Origin: Peptostreptococcus anaerobius VPI 4330 = DSM 2949
GTDB taxonomy: Bacteria; Bacillota; Clostridia; Peptostreptococcales; Peptostreptococcaceae
Length of the DNA stretch: 64,000 nt
Direction: 5' to 3'
NCBI RefSeq assembly: GCF_000381525.1
Contig: NZ_KB906607.1
Coordinates: 62,001-126,000 of the forward strand
Part shown: positions 1-7,900 of the stretch, piece after piece
Position numbering within the stretch: the stretch's first letter is position 1
Layout of the letters: each line of letters opens with the position of its first letter
Program-made: the position numbers and the translations under genes
The notes under the pieces: generated by a model
The model's input: the letters and a program-made list of their open reading frames with translations, nothing else
What the model was told of the DNA's origin: nothing
Database searches by the model: none

Positions 1-1214
1 GCAACCTTTCTATTAGCCATATACCTTCTAGCACGAATAGCAGCCGTACCTATACTATTTAATAATATTAAATCATTGTAAAAATACATCCCTTCTTCTG
101 CTAAAGCCTGTTTAGTTAATCCAGTTAAATCCCTGTAAAACCCTTTTTTATCTCTAACATCAGAAATAACAACAACGCCAAAGCGATTATCTTTTAATGT
201 CCTAGCTGTTCTTCTAAGTATATTACTATAAATTTCAGAAAACGAATTATAATCCATATTGCTTATATCTTTATCATTATCTGAGTATACTTCCAAATCA
301 AAATACGGTGGACAAGTAAACATTAAATCCTGTGACTCCTCATTGACGTGTTCTAATACATTTTGACTATCATCACATATCCATTTTATATTACTTAACC
401 CCATTTCATTAGCGTTATTAAAGTTAGCATCTATCTGTTCCTGCCTTAAATCAATCCCAGTATAACTATGCCCTAACACATTGGCAACTATACCCCTTAC
501 ACTACCACCAGCAAACGGGTCAATTATATTGCAATTTTTATTAGGAGAAAACCACCTATAACCAAGTTCGCATAAAACAGGGTCAAATATACTCGTTCCT
601 GCTAATGATTCGTTAATTAGTGCCTTTGAAAAAATTAATCCATCTTCTCGACCAACTTCTGATTTAATCCCTAATTCTTTCCACGCTTTTTTTCTGTTTT
701 GCCACCTATCTGTCTTTGTATCTATATAAGAAAACGGAGAAAATAGAAAAGTATCCGCCAAATTACTATCCACCGGATTATTTTTGTTTTTTCCCAAGAT
801 TGAGCCAGCCTCCCCCGAATTATTATTATCTAATTCAGCAAATAAATCGTCAAACCCAAACAAATCCATATCTATATCTATACCGTCTAACTCTTCCTGC
901 AGTGCCTCAAAATCCCATTCAGCAAACTCACCAGTCTTATTATCAACTAGCCTATAAGCCTTAACCTGTTCATCCGATAAATCAGTCAAATACATACAGG
1001 GTACTTCCTCAAGCCCTAACACCTTAGAAGCCTCATACCTCGTATGCCCTGCAATAATAACATCATCACCATCTAATAGAATTGGATTAGTAAACCCGAA
1101 CTCTTTTATAGATTCAGCAACCTTATCAATTGCATTTTCATTGTGCCTTGGATTGTTCTCATAAGGAACAATATCATCAAGACATACCATTACAATTTCC
1201 CTTTCCCTTTCCAT
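1..1214 (-). CDS. ParB-like/DNA methylase fusion (partial, C-terminus off the left edge)
   Basis: About 404 codons are visible. Residues 1-110 form a ParB/sulfiredoxin-like domain (VIIAGHTRYEAS near 52-63). They are followed by an amino-methyltransferase domain with the SAM motif DPFAGG near 230 and the catalytic TCPPYF near 301, so it should methylate N6-adenine or N4-cytosine. Such fusions usually stand at the border between phage early genes and terminase, which fits its place as the leftmost gene. The ATG start follows a strong GGGAGGT site. Its target sequence cannot be read from the protein. A gene continuing past the edge is certain; the exact length is not. Confidence 0.88.
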   Translation of the reverse strand, partial: MEREREIVMVCLDDIVPYENNPRHNENAIDKVAESIKEFGFTNPILLDGDDVIIAGHTRYEASKVLGLEEVPCMYLTDLSDEQVKAYRLVDNKTGEFAEWDFEALQEELDGIDIDMDLFGFDDLFAELDNNNSGEAGSILGKNKNNPVDSNLADTFLFSPFSYIDTKTDRWQNRKKAWKELGIKSEVGREDGLIFSKALINESLAGTSIFDPVLCELGYRWFSPNKNCNIIDPFAGGSVRGIVANVLGHSYTGIDLRQEQIDANFNNANEMGLSNIKWICDDSQNVLEHVNEESQDLMFTCPPYFDLEVYSDNDKDISNMDYNSFSEIYSNILRRTARTLKDNRFGVVVISDVRDKKGFYRDLTGLTKQALAEEGMYFYNDLILLNSIGTAAIRARRYMANRKV

Positions 1215-1260
1215 TTCTACCTCCCATATAATTATATTTTGTTGTCCCACCAATCCCACC

Positions 1261-1292
1261 AAAAAAGACGATACAACATATGTTATATCGTC
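1261..1292 (-). terminator. Rho-independent terminator at the early/late border
   Basis: On the minus strand a 7-bp stem (GACGATA/TATCGTC) encloses a near-palindromic AACATATGTT core, and six T follow. It lies between the HicB-like gene and the methylase, so it should end early transcription. The methylase would then need its own promoter or antitermination. Confidence 0.7.
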
Positions 1293-1428
1293 AATTTAGC
1301 AGTTTTTAATTATTGGGAGCAACATAGTATCAGCTTGTGATAATCAAAATAACCGAGATTACCACATTGACATAGTAACATAAAGTTACCCGCCAAAACA
1401 CGCCATATCACGTTTTAGGATAATTTTT

Positions 1429-1731
1429 TTACCTTTCTCCCCTAGTCTTATGTGTAGCTCTTTCCACCTTATTTAGATTAATCTTCACCAATACTGGTAT
1501 TTCTTTTTCAATATCATAATCCAGCATCTCAATTTTGCTAGGCTTAGGATAATCTTCTTCATCCTCGTACATATCCATCAACATTAGTTCTATACAATCA
1601 CTAGCCATTTGTATTACTTCCCCTATGTTTTCAGCCTGTGTAGTGCAATTTAAATCAGGTATATCTATAATAATCCATCTGTTTTCTGACTTTAGTATTA
1701 CAGGATATTCAAGTACTCTTTTATTATTCAT
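1429..1731 (-). CDS. HicB-family antitoxin-like protein
   Basis: A 100-residue protein whose first 65 residues have the HicB fold pattern: YPVILKSENRW..IDIPDLNCTTQAENIGEVIQ and a following acidic helix. HicB normally neutralizes the HicA mRNA interferase and represses its own operon. No HicA-like double-stranded-RNA-binding ORF of about 60 codons is next to it. The upstream partner is instead a 35-codon ORF whose stop overlaps this start. Solitary HicB-like proteins are common in phages. The basic tail (KTRGER) is not typical of the family core. Confidence 0.7.
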   Translation of the reverse strand: MNNKRVLEYPVILKSENRWIIIDIPDLNCTTQAENIGEVIQMASDCIELMLMDMYEDEEDYPKPSKIEMLDYDIEKEIPVLVKINLNKVERATHKTRGER

Positions 1732-1831
1732 CCCTACCCCCGTTTATGTTATTCAAATTTTCTGTATATCTTTGCATCCTAGGTGATAACTTTATATAAG
1801 TATTAATACTTGCCTTTTTCTTAAACATCAT
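1724..1831 (-). CDS. Small ORF (35 aa) translationally coupled to the HicB-like gene
   Basis: It begins MMFKKKASINTYIK and ends GGRDE. Its stop codon lies inside the first codons of the HicB-like gene, a classic coupling overlap. A purine-rich AAAGGAAAGGG site stands ahead of the ATG. It is too short and lacks the Gly-His signature for HicA. It could be a real micro-protein, a leader peptide, or a chance ORF. Confidence 0.4.
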   Translation of the reverse strand: MMFKKKASINTYIKLSPRMQRYTENLNNINGGRDE

Positions 1832-1864
1832 TACTTTTATTTCCCTTTCCTTTAATCTTACACA

Positions 1865-2212
1865 TTACTCAACCTCACTTAATTCTATAGCCATCACCCC
1901 ATACTTATGTATATCGACTAGGCCATAAATACTATGAATCTCTTCTACTAGGTCTTTTGTTTCCTTGTATTCATCCCCAAAATCCTGTAGCCTGTACCTA
2001 CCTAGCAACCTAAAAGGCATTGTAAATAGTTTTATTCTTTTCACCTTTCTTTCCAGTTCTTCACCGGTTTCTAGGTTCTTGAATAATATTACATCTCCTA
2101 ACTTCAATTGTCGTCTTTTCCCATCATTCAGCCTTACTTCTACTTTTTTAGATCCATTTTTCATCATCTGGAAGTGTTTATCTTTTAAGTGCATTTTTAT
2201 TTTATTTCTCAT
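1865..2212 (-). CDS. ASCH-domain protein
   Basis: 115 residues with the ASCH (PUA-like beta barrel) layout: an N-terminal MHLKDKHFQMMKNGSKKVEVRLND strand-helix, then KLGDVILFKNLETGEEL and the C-terminal YGVMAIEL strand. The charged K-VEVRLND stretch is the usual nucleic-acid-facing or catalytic groove. ASCH proteins bind RNA or modified nucleosides, and some are ribonucleases or acetylcytidine amidohydrolases; this one is not assigned. It overlaps the previous gene by 11 bases, so they are co-translated. Confidence 0.75.
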   Translation of the reverse strand: MRNKIKMHLKDKHFQMMKNGSKKVEVRLNDGKRRQLKLGDVILFKNLETGEELERKVKRIKLFTMPFRLLGRYRLQDFGDEYKETKDLVEEIHSIYGLVDIHKYGVMAIELSEVE

Positions 2213-2396
2213 TTGCTGCTTCCCTCTCTAAGTTTAATAGCATTTCTATTACTTGTTTTTCATTTTTTATTTCATCTAGTCTTTCATCATCCCCTGAAAA
2301 CGGACCCAATTCTTTCATCTCGTACTGTAGCCATTTTATAGCATATTCATATGCTTTTAAATTAATCTTATGAATTAATAATTCTCCACTATTCAT
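2202..2396 (-). CDS. Small helical phage protein, function unknown
   Basis: 64 residues, strongly helical and charged, with no motif I recognise. It overlaps the ASCH gene downstream and the 221-codon gene upstream by a few bases each, which places it firmly inside a co-translated early operon. Confidence 0.6.
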   Translation of the reverse strand: MNSGELLIHKINLKAYEYAIKWLQYEMKELGPFSGDDERLDEIKNEKQVIEMLLNLEREAANEK

Positions 2397-3054
2397 TAGT
2401 TGCCCCTACCTTATCCCAATCTACTCTTTCCAATATTTCCATCAATTTTGCGATTTCAGGGTCACAATATGTACAAATACAATATGTATGAGCATCCGAG
2501 TGGTGGTTATGCCCTTTTCTTTTCAAATAATTTTCTGCTGCTTTTTGAGTTAAGAAACAAAATTCATGAACCCAGTTTTTTTGCATATAGCATATTTGAA
2601 CATCCTCACCATATAAGTATTCTTGTATAAACTCTAAAGCGTTATCATCTACATATATTGAATCTTCTCCATCCTTAGTCCCATATACTGTAGCACCCCT
2701 GTATCCGTCATATTCAAATATTAGTCTATCTTCCTTTGGATTATACACAACATCACAAACTTCAATATCGTTAATTTGTTCCATATATTCTACTAATTCA
2801 TTGTATATATCTTCTGTCGATAAAGCTCGACAACGATTAGGATCATATAAAACCGTATAATCATAACTATCTTCGTTAGCTTGTAAATCTTTCCTATCCT
2901 TTATAACCCACGTCCTCACATCAGCAGTACCACAATTATCCTGTGTATTTCTTTCTTTTTGCAATGCTTTTAAGAACTCTACATCTTCCTTGCTTAGTTT
3001 TCTTTTCTCTGTTTTATCTTCATGATACCTTAAATTAGTATGAAAATATGCCAT
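2389..3054 (-). CDS. Hypothetical phage protein (221 aa)
   Basis: A soluble acidic protein. The C-terminal third has a possible metal site: HNHHSDAHTYCICTYCDPE (about residues 182-201) combines clustered histidines with a CxCxxC group, like a small zinc-binding module. The N-terminal part has no recognised domain. It overlaps the downstream gene by 8 bases and sits 6 bases after the antirepressor. Confidence 0.65.
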   Translation of the reverse strand: MAYFHTNLRYHEDKTEKRKLSKEDVEFLKALQKERNTQDNCGTADVRTWVIKDRKDLQANEDSYDYTVLYDPNRCRALSTEDIYNELVEYMEQINDIEVCDVVYNPKEDRLIFEYDGYRGATVYGTKDGEDSIYVDDNALEFIQEYLYGEDVQICYMQKNWVHEFCFLTQKAAENYLKRKGHNHHSDAHTYCICTYCDPEIAKLMEILERVDWDKVGATNE

Positions 3055-3060
3055 CTTATA

Positions 3061-3765
3061 TTACCTCCCAATAAATTTATTTATAAAATATATCTGTCCT
3101 TTACCTGTAACCTTCGTGGTCCTAGTAAGCCTTACAGACCCATTAGCATTCACTACAGAACTTTCCTTAATCTCAAATAGTCCCATTTGCATTGATTGTT
3201 GAGTAGGCATATTATAACTTTCTCCCTTACGGCTTATTAAGTATCCATTTTTACGTAACCACTCAAATAGCCTATTTTGTCCTATATCAAACCCATTCTG
3301 TTTGATTAACTTAGCTAGGTCACCGATTAATATACTACACTTACTAGCTTCAACGCTTTCAGCAAATAATACTTTAGGTCTTTGCTCTTTTATTGTTAAT
3401 TCTAGTGTATTAATTTTCTTATCTGCCAGCAATAACGCTCTAGCCATTATTCTTTCAGGGCTATTAAATTCCTTTTCAACTTCAATAAAGTACTGTCTGA
3501 ACTCTCTACCTTTTTCGTTCCTCTGAATCATACATATTTCTTTAGCCATATCTATTTTAACCATATGGTCATCTAATTCTTGTCTGGCTAGGGCGTTAAA
3601 AACTTTACACCCTAAATAATCTTCTCCTTCTACAAAACCATAATGTAGCATTCTATTAAACCAACTAGAATATCTTTCTGTTATCTCTAGCCTTGAATGT
3701 AGTTCCCTGCCACTTACTACTGGTTCCTGATTATCATTAGTTGTTACAGTTATCAATTCGTTCAT
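3061..3765 (-). CDS. Phage antirepressor (AntA N-terminus, KilAC C-terminus)
   Basis: Residues 1-95 match the AntA/AntB antirepressor domain (SGRELHSRLEITERYSSWFNRMLHYGFVEGEDY). After a coiled linker, residues 125-234 match the KilAC DNA-binding domain (LAKLIKQNGFDIGQNRLFEWLRKNGYLI). Such proteins bind or displace the lysogeny repressor and promote induction. The position far from the CI gene but inside the leftward early operon is typical. The start directly abuts the stop of the 75-residue gene upstream. Confidence 0.88.
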   Translation of the reverse strand: MNELITVTTNDNQEPVVSGRELHSRLEITERYSSWFNRMLHYGFVEGEDYLGCKVFNALARQELDDHMVKIDMAKEICMIQRNEKGREFRQYFIEVEKEFNSPERIMARALLLADKKINTLELTIKEQRPKVLFAESVEASKCSILIGDLAKLIKQNGFDIGQNRLFEWLRKNGYLISRKGESYNMPTQQSMQMGLFEIKESSVVNANGSVRLTRTTKVTGKGQIYFINKFIGR

Positions 3766-3993
3766 TTAGTCCACCTCCTGTATAACCACGCTCCATGTAA
3801 GAGGTATAATCCTATCGTATAGCTTTTTTCTTATCTCCCTTAATTCCTTTCCTTTGTACACCTTACTTGCTGCCTTAGTGTTAAGTGTATAGAAATCTAT
3901 CTTTAATTTCCCGTTGCTAGAGATTGCCTTGTTTATTATTTTCATAATTCTGTTCTTATCTCTAACCTTTATTTTCTCATTTCTTTCAATCAT
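3766..3993 (-). CDS. Small basic protein upstream of the antirepressor
   Basis: 75 residues, rich in Lys and Ile, likely strand-helix; no recognised domain. It ends exactly where the antirepressor begins, so the two are one translation unit, and the preceding spacer contains a palindrome. A small DNA-binding or cofactor role is only a guess from charge and context. Confidence 0.55.
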   Translation of the reverse strand: MIERNEKIKVRDKNRIMKIINKAISSNGKLKIDFYTLNTKAASKVYKGKELREIRKKLYDRIIPLTWSVVIQEVD

Positions 3994-4077
3994 TTTTATC
4001 CCCCATAATGTACGATATTACCTAGCCAACCTGTACTAACTGTAGCTTATATTTGTAGTGCAGGTCAGCTATAATAT

Positions 4078-4093
4078 TATTAACAAGTTAATA
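4078..4093. promoter_or_regulatory. Perfect 16-bp palindrome upstream of the antirepressor operon
   Basis: TATTAAC-AA-GTTAATA has two 7-bp arms and lies in the 105-bp gap between the ArpU-like gene and the antirepressor pair. It shares the GTTAA half-site with the GTTAAC elements of the lysogeny switch, so it may be an operator for the same repressor; this is inference. Confidence 0.4.
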
Positions 4094-4098
4094 CAGTA

Positions 4099-4530
4099 CT
4101 AATTTTCAATAAGGTTTTCATACTCAATCAAGGCTTTTCCATGATATCTTTCAATCGTCCTTTGCTTGATATTTAACTTTAAAGAAATTTGAAGTAACGT
4201 CATACCCTCGATATACTTCATTCTTAGTATATTTTGATAGAGTTCATTAGGGATGCAGTCAATTCTTTTGTTATATAAGGCTAACTTTTCCATTTTATCA
4301 GCCTTTAAATCTTCCAGCTTTGACTTAGTATCAATATACTTACAGATCAAGTTTTCTTTCCCACTCGAACTTGACTGTATTTTGTCTCCATAGTTGATTG
4401 CTCCCCCCTCTATTGATGCACGCATTTCGATTATTTGACGTCCTAGAGAATCAATATTATCTTGTATGTAGTTGATGTCTTTTAACTCTCGTTTTGCACG
4501 ATTAACATTTTTCTTTTCTATTTTCTGCAT
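4099..4530 (-). CDS. ArpU/sigma-70 region 4-like phage regulator
   Basis: The C-terminal 50 residues (ELYQNILRMKYIEGMTLLQISLKLNIKQRTIERYHGKAL) form a sigma region 4-like helix-turn-helix. The N-terminal half is a coiled coil. Proteins of this DUF1492/ArpU type activate phage late transcription. The chosen ATG (seventh codon of the longer ORF, which begins TTG) is preceded by GAGGAGA at good distance. It closes the replication-gene run and precedes the antirepressor group. Confidence 0.75.
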   Translation of the reverse strand: MQKIEKKNVNRAKRELKDINYIQDNIDSLGRQIIEMRASIEGGAINYGDKIQSSSSGKENLICKYIDTKSKLEDLKADKMEKLALYNKRIDCIPNELYQNILRMKYIEGMTLLQISLKLNIKQRTIERYHGKALIEYENLIEN

Positions 4531-4593
4531 TAATAAACTTCTCCTCAATACTTAATCTCGCACCTAACTAACTAGATAAACAGTCACCAGCCA

Positions 4594-4998
4594 TTAATCA
4601 TATTCAACAAATGTATACTCAGGGTACTTATACTTGAATAGCTTACGTTTTATAACGTATGTAGGCTCTTTTCTAGTAATTGCAGACTTCACATCCTCAA
4701 CATACTTAACCCCATCCTTAGTATATACAAAGTCTGCTAGATACTTTATAGACCTTTCTGTACGCCCTCTGTTATCCTTAAAACTCTCCTGTAATATAAA
4801 TGGTGCCTGTAGTTGTAAATCTTTAATATAACCTAAATTAGCAAGCTTTTTTAATTCAATATACCTGTTAAACTCTTTCCTACTATCGAATTTTAATCCG
4901 TTGTAGGTTATTTTTTTATTCTTGTACTTATTACCCTTTGTTTTTGCTACTCTCTTCCCGAACCTTTTATTAAACTCGTCCTCAGACCATCTAATCAT
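4594..4998 (-). CDS. DUF1064 phage nuclease-like protein
   Basis: 134 residues. The pattern FDSRKEFNRYIELKKLANLGYIKDLQLQAPF...KYLADFVYTKDGVKYVEDVKS is the DUF1064 family, which has the PD-(D/E)xK nuclease-like arrangement (S-R-K-E, then D-F, then E-D-V-K). It is likely a phage recombination or Holliday-junction type nuclease, though activity for the family is poorly established. Its start overlaps the DUF3310 gene by 8 bases. Confidence 0.78.
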   Translation of the reverse strand: MIRWSEDEFNKRFGKRVAKTKGNKYKNKKITYNGLKFDSRKEFNRYIELKKLANLGYIKDLQLQAPFILQESFKDNRGRTERSIKYLADFVYTKDGVKYVEDVKSAITRKEPTYVIKRKLFKYKYPEYTFVEYD

Positions 4999-5323
4999 TT
5001 ACGAGCCACCCTAACATCTCAATAGCCTTTTTAATATCCTCAAGTCCGTTTTTATTCTCATGTCTCATTACATAAGCTAAGGCATCACCGACTATCCAAT
5101 TTTTATACCCCTGCTCACCTAGCACTGATTTAATCACATCCTTCACCTGTGCATCACCAGTATCTGTATATAACCCATCTAACTTATAATGACTTGGCTT
5201 TACAGGATTTTTAATTTCGACACGATTTATATTTTCCACCTGTTGTTTAGATTCCATTTTTAATTCCTTTTCGATATCTTCAAATACTTCATTTATTACC
5301 TGTTCTAATATATCTTTCATCAT
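4991..5323 (-). CDS. DUF3310 phage protein
   Basis: Residues 43-108 match the DUF3310 (SaV-like) domain: PSHYKLDGLYTDTGDAQVKDVIKSVLG...YVMRHENKNGLEDIKKAIEMLGWL. These small proteins occur widely in phage nucleotide or replication modules and are fused in some phages to nucleotide-metabolism domains; function remains uncertain. The N-terminal 40 residues are an acidic helix. Confidence 0.78.
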   Translation of the reverse strand: MMKDILEQVINEVFEDIEKELKMESKQQVENINRVEIKNPVKPSHYKLDGLYTDTGDAQVKDVIKSVLGEQGYKNWIVGDALAYVMRHENKNGLEDIKKAIEMLGWLVND

Positions 5324-5327
5324 TTTT

Positions 5328-6020
5328 TTATATCTCCATCTTTTTTACCTTTACTGAATTATTGTCTCTTATAAAGGACTTAGTTATACCGTGCTTGTCT
5401 TTAAAATACAATACATAGTCTGTCATATACAAGAATTTTAATTCTCTATATACCTTTATTCCTCGTCTATTGTTTGAACTAGTATTATCGGTCTTAATAG
5501 TGTATAGCTTACCCTCTTCAAGATTAAACTTTCTAATCCTAGCAGTTTGTTGTCTATTATCCTTTATTGTTTTTAGACTTATCTCCGCCATTCTTTTAAA
5601 GTAGTCTGTATTATCAATTTTTTTATTTTTTTCTTCAGCAGGTTTCTTATTAGGTTTTTGAATCCTTCTTCTTGACCTAACTCCTAAAATCTGCTTTTGT
5701 GTAAACTTAACCTCATGCTTTTTAGTCATCATATCTGCTATAACATAGTCAGTGAATCCTTTATCAGCTAGGTCTATAACTTCCGATATTAATTCATCAT
5801 TCCATTTAACATTTCTCCCAGACTTAACCAATGCTTTAAGCGATATACCCCCTAATAGCTGGTATGTAGATATAGTCGTGTTTATGATGCTAGGAGTATA
5901 TCTATAACTCTTATCACCCTCAATGTCGGTCATTATTTCTGCTATTTCTTTATCGGTAAATCCTTTATGTAAGTACTTCCTAACTAACTCTATTCGTTCT
6001 CTAGTCCATTTTTTAGCCAC
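5328..6020 (-). CDS. Repeated helix-turn-helix-like phage protein
   Basis: It contains two related segments, one near residues 10-60 (RKYLHKGFTDKEIAEIMT) and one near 80-130 (IDLADKGFTDYVIADMMTKKH), each resembling a GcrA/Myb-like helix-turn-helix. A basic linker (KPNKKPAEEKNKK) leads to a beta-rich tail. A DNA-binding regulator is likely. A GTG start three codons inside the longer ORF fits the AGGTAGGTGG ribosome site better. The gene sits between the dUTPase and DUF3310 genes with almost no spacing. Confidence 0.6.
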   Translation of the reverse strand: MAKKWTRERIELVRKYLHKGFTDKEIAEIMTDIEGDKSYRYTPSIINTTISTYQLLGGISLKALVKSGRNVKWNDELISEVIDLADKGFTDYVIADMMTKKHEVKFTQKQILGVRSRRRIQKPNKKPAEEKNKKIDNTDYFKRMAEISLKTIKDNRQQTARIRKFNLEEGKLYTIKTDNTSSNNRRGIKVYRELKFLYMTDYVLYFKDKHGITKSFIRDNNSVKVKKMEI

Positions 6021-6029
6021 ATAAACCAC

Positions 6030-6986
6030 CTACCTAAATATCTTTACTGGACTGTCTGTACCTAAGTGTTCCCACTTTAGATTTAAAAATTGTAAATCTG
6101 TTACAATTTCTGCACCACACGCACACCAATAAAGTTCTTTCGTATTTGTATCCCTATACGGTTTTTCGCGGTAAATATATACTTCCCCGGATTCATCCTT
6201 AGCAATCCAATTATAATAACCATCAAGCAATTTCAAGAAAATTCTCTCGTTTTTAGTTGTAGAGTTAAGGAATAGTGTTTTTTCGTGGTCAATCATATCA
6301 TCCACAATGCTATAACCTGCAACCTTGTAATAATTTAGATTATTTATACTTTCTATTTCATGTAGTTCTTCCTTTAAAAACGCCATCTCATCATTATAAA
6401 TTAATCCATGATTATCAAATTTATCACAATCCTTTAAATTAGACTTTAATATAATTTCGTCACCAACCTTATATCTTAGCTTAGATTTTTCTTCTTTCTT
6501 TTCCCCAGCTACTCCAGTGCTACCATATCCGTTGTCACCTCTTTTAGAATCACTTAGCTTATCCACTTCGATTATGCTAGGGTGCTCAACCTTAGATATT
6601 ACCATCTGTGCGATTTTATCCCCTATGTTCACCTTGAACCTGTTGTTAGATATGTTCTGAATTATTACTCCTACTTCGTCCCTAAACCCACTATCAATAG
6701 TTGCCGGACTGTTAGGTATTCTAAGTGGTGTTTTAAGGCTGTTCCCTGATGTTGGTCTTATCTGTACATCCGTTCCATCTTCAACTTCAATCTTAAAACC
6801 TGTCAGGCATAATATTGTTTCAAATGGCTGCAATACATAGCCATCAGGATTAAGGCACTCTGTTAACTCGCCATCTTTAAAGTATTTCACCTTGCTAACA
6901 TATAGGTCTGCTCCTGTATCTTCGTTCCCATGTGCGTACCTTGGTAATATTGCATTTTCTCTAACTTTTAGTACTTTTAATTCCAT
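6030..6986 (-). CDS. dut: dUTPase with a C-terminal DUF1642-like extension
   Basis: Residues 1-158 carry the five trimeric dUTPase motifs: DTGADLYV, RPTSGNSLKT, IPNSPATIDSGFRDEVGV, NIGDKIAQMVI and the flexible RGDNGYGSTG arm. It should convert dUTP to dUMP and pyrophosphate. About 150 further residues follow, a beta-rich part and a tail (WIAKDESGEVYIYREKPY...LYWCACGAEIV) resembling DUF1642-type phage domains. Canonical enzymes end soon after motif 5, so this is a fusion. Motif 2 has Pro-Thr inserted compared with the usual R-S-G/S. Confidence 0.85.
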   Translation of the reverse strand: MELKVLKVRENAILPRYAHGNEDTGADLYVSKVKYFKDGELTECLNPDGYVLQPFETILCLTGFKIEVEDGTDVQIRPTSGNSLKTPLRIPNSPATIDSGFRDEVGVIIQNISNNRFKVNIGDKIAQMVISKVEHPSIIEVDKLSDSKRGDNGYGSTGVAGEKKEEKSKLRYKVGDEIILKSNLKDCDKFDNHGLIYNDEMAFLKEELHEIESINNLNYYKVAGYSIVDDMIDHEKTLFLNSTTKNERIFLKLLDGYYNWIAKDESGEVYIYREKPYRDTNTKELYWCACGAEIVTDLQFLNLKWEHLGTDSPVKIFR

Positions 6987-7255
6987 ATTTTAATCTCCTT
7001 ATCTCCTATACTTATCTCCAACTTTAAACTGCTTGTACACTTCTTTTGTGACATTTACCGATGAAACACTTCCGAATACATCTTTAACTTTTAATGTGAA
7101 CGTTTCATCTAGCATTACTGGATTTTCAACCTCTTTTAACTCTCCATCAATCCATTCTTTTTGTTTTTCAAATCTGACTTCACGTGGCTGGTGTTCCTTT
7201 GATACTACCTTGCCAATATAGTTTTTTATGTCGTTTTCAGCTAACCTATAACCTG
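6984..7255. repeat. Duplicated segment, copy A (part 1)
   Basis: This stretch is nearly identical to 8945-9216, at a constant offset of 1961 bases. It covers the translation-start region of the downstream gene and most of the 108-codon membrane-protein gene. Only scattered single-base differences are visible. Confidence 0.9.
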
Positions 7256-7325
7256 TAAAGGCACCTAGTCCAAATGTCAATATTATAGCTAAACAAATAA
7301 TCGATACTATTGCTTTTCTAGCCAC
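6999..7325 (-). CDS. Small membrane-anchored protein, copy A
   Basis: 108 residues with one N-terminal transmembrane helix (about residues 5-27, ending in GYRLAENDIKNYIG) and an outside or soluble domain of about 75 residues. The soluble part is almost identical to that of the paralogue about 1.96 kb away, whereas the transmembrane parts differ. It overlaps the XRE-type gene upstream by 19 bases. Function unknown. Confidence 0.75.
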   Translation of the reverse strand: MARKAIVSIICLAIILTFGLGAFTGYRLAENDIKNYIGKVVSKEHQPREVRFEKQKEWIDGELKEVENPVMLDETFTLKVKDVFGSVSSVNVTKEVYKQFKVGDKYRR

Positions 7326-7873
7326 CTTTTCACCTCCATTTCATTCACTCTTTCAATTCTTTTAAAGTCTTCACTAACTACAGTTGCTATATAATATTTA
7401 CTAGCTAGATGTATTTGATATTCCTTTAATTTGTTACTATCTTCTATTGCTTCAATAAGTAACTCTAACATTCTATCAGCAACTCTATTAAGTCTTTTCT
7501 GTCCAAAACCTTCATCCTCAAGTGCTATTAGTGGCAAGCTAAACATACTCTCTAATATTCGTGCAGAAGCTCTATTATATGCATTCTGTTTTATTTCTTC
7601 TAATTGCTCGTCTGTCACGATGTGTGCCTTTTTCTTGTCACACACTCTACTTTTGATTTTCTTCTCCTGTGTCTTGCTGGCAGGCTTTTTATTAGGTTTA
7701 AAGTTTAGTATCTTATCTAGCTTTTTAGGATTGGGTAAGTTTACACCCTTTTCCCACTCTCTTACAACCTTGACTTTTAACTGTTCTGCAAACTGGTCTT
7801 CGGATAGGGAGTAAAATTCCCTAATCTTCCGTATATTGGCCCCAGTTGATTTTTTATCAAATAAATTCATCAC
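7307..7873 (-). CDS. XRE-type regulator, copy A
   Basis: 188 residues. The N-terminal 55 residues are an XRE-like helix-turn-helix (IRKIREFYSLSEDQFAEQLKVKVVREWEKGVNLP), then a lysine-rich linker (NKKPASKTQEKK) and a helical C-terminal domain. The paralogue upstream is collinear, with a conserved linker and diverged ends. The partner is the small membrane protein encoded just after it. Likely a phage-encoded transcriptional regulator; its target is unknown. Confidence 0.7.
   Translation of the reverse strand: MMNLFDKKSTGANIRKIREFYSLSEDQFAEQLKVKVVREWEKGVNLPNPKKLDKILNFKPNKKPASKTQEKKIKSRVCDKKKAHIVTDEQLEEIKQNAYNRASARILESMFSLPLIALEDEGFGQKRLNRVADRMLELLIEAIEDSNKLKEYQIHLASKYYIATVVSEDFKRIERVNEMEVKRWLEKQ
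7660..7759. repeat. Duplicated segment, copy A (part 2)
   Basis: A 100-base block encoding the VREWEKGVNLPNPKKLDKILNF-to-linker part of the XRE-type protein, nearly identical to 9621-9720 at the same 1961-base offset. The 404 bases between the two conserved blocks have diverged without changing length. Confidence 0.85.
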
Positions 7874-7900
7874 TTACCCCCCTGAATATTTATTATATGT

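Noticed and set aside
716-1340. Plus-strand ORFs (82 and 65 codons).
   Set aside because: They are antisense to the methylase or sit in the spacer, have low-complexity composition and no ribosome sites.
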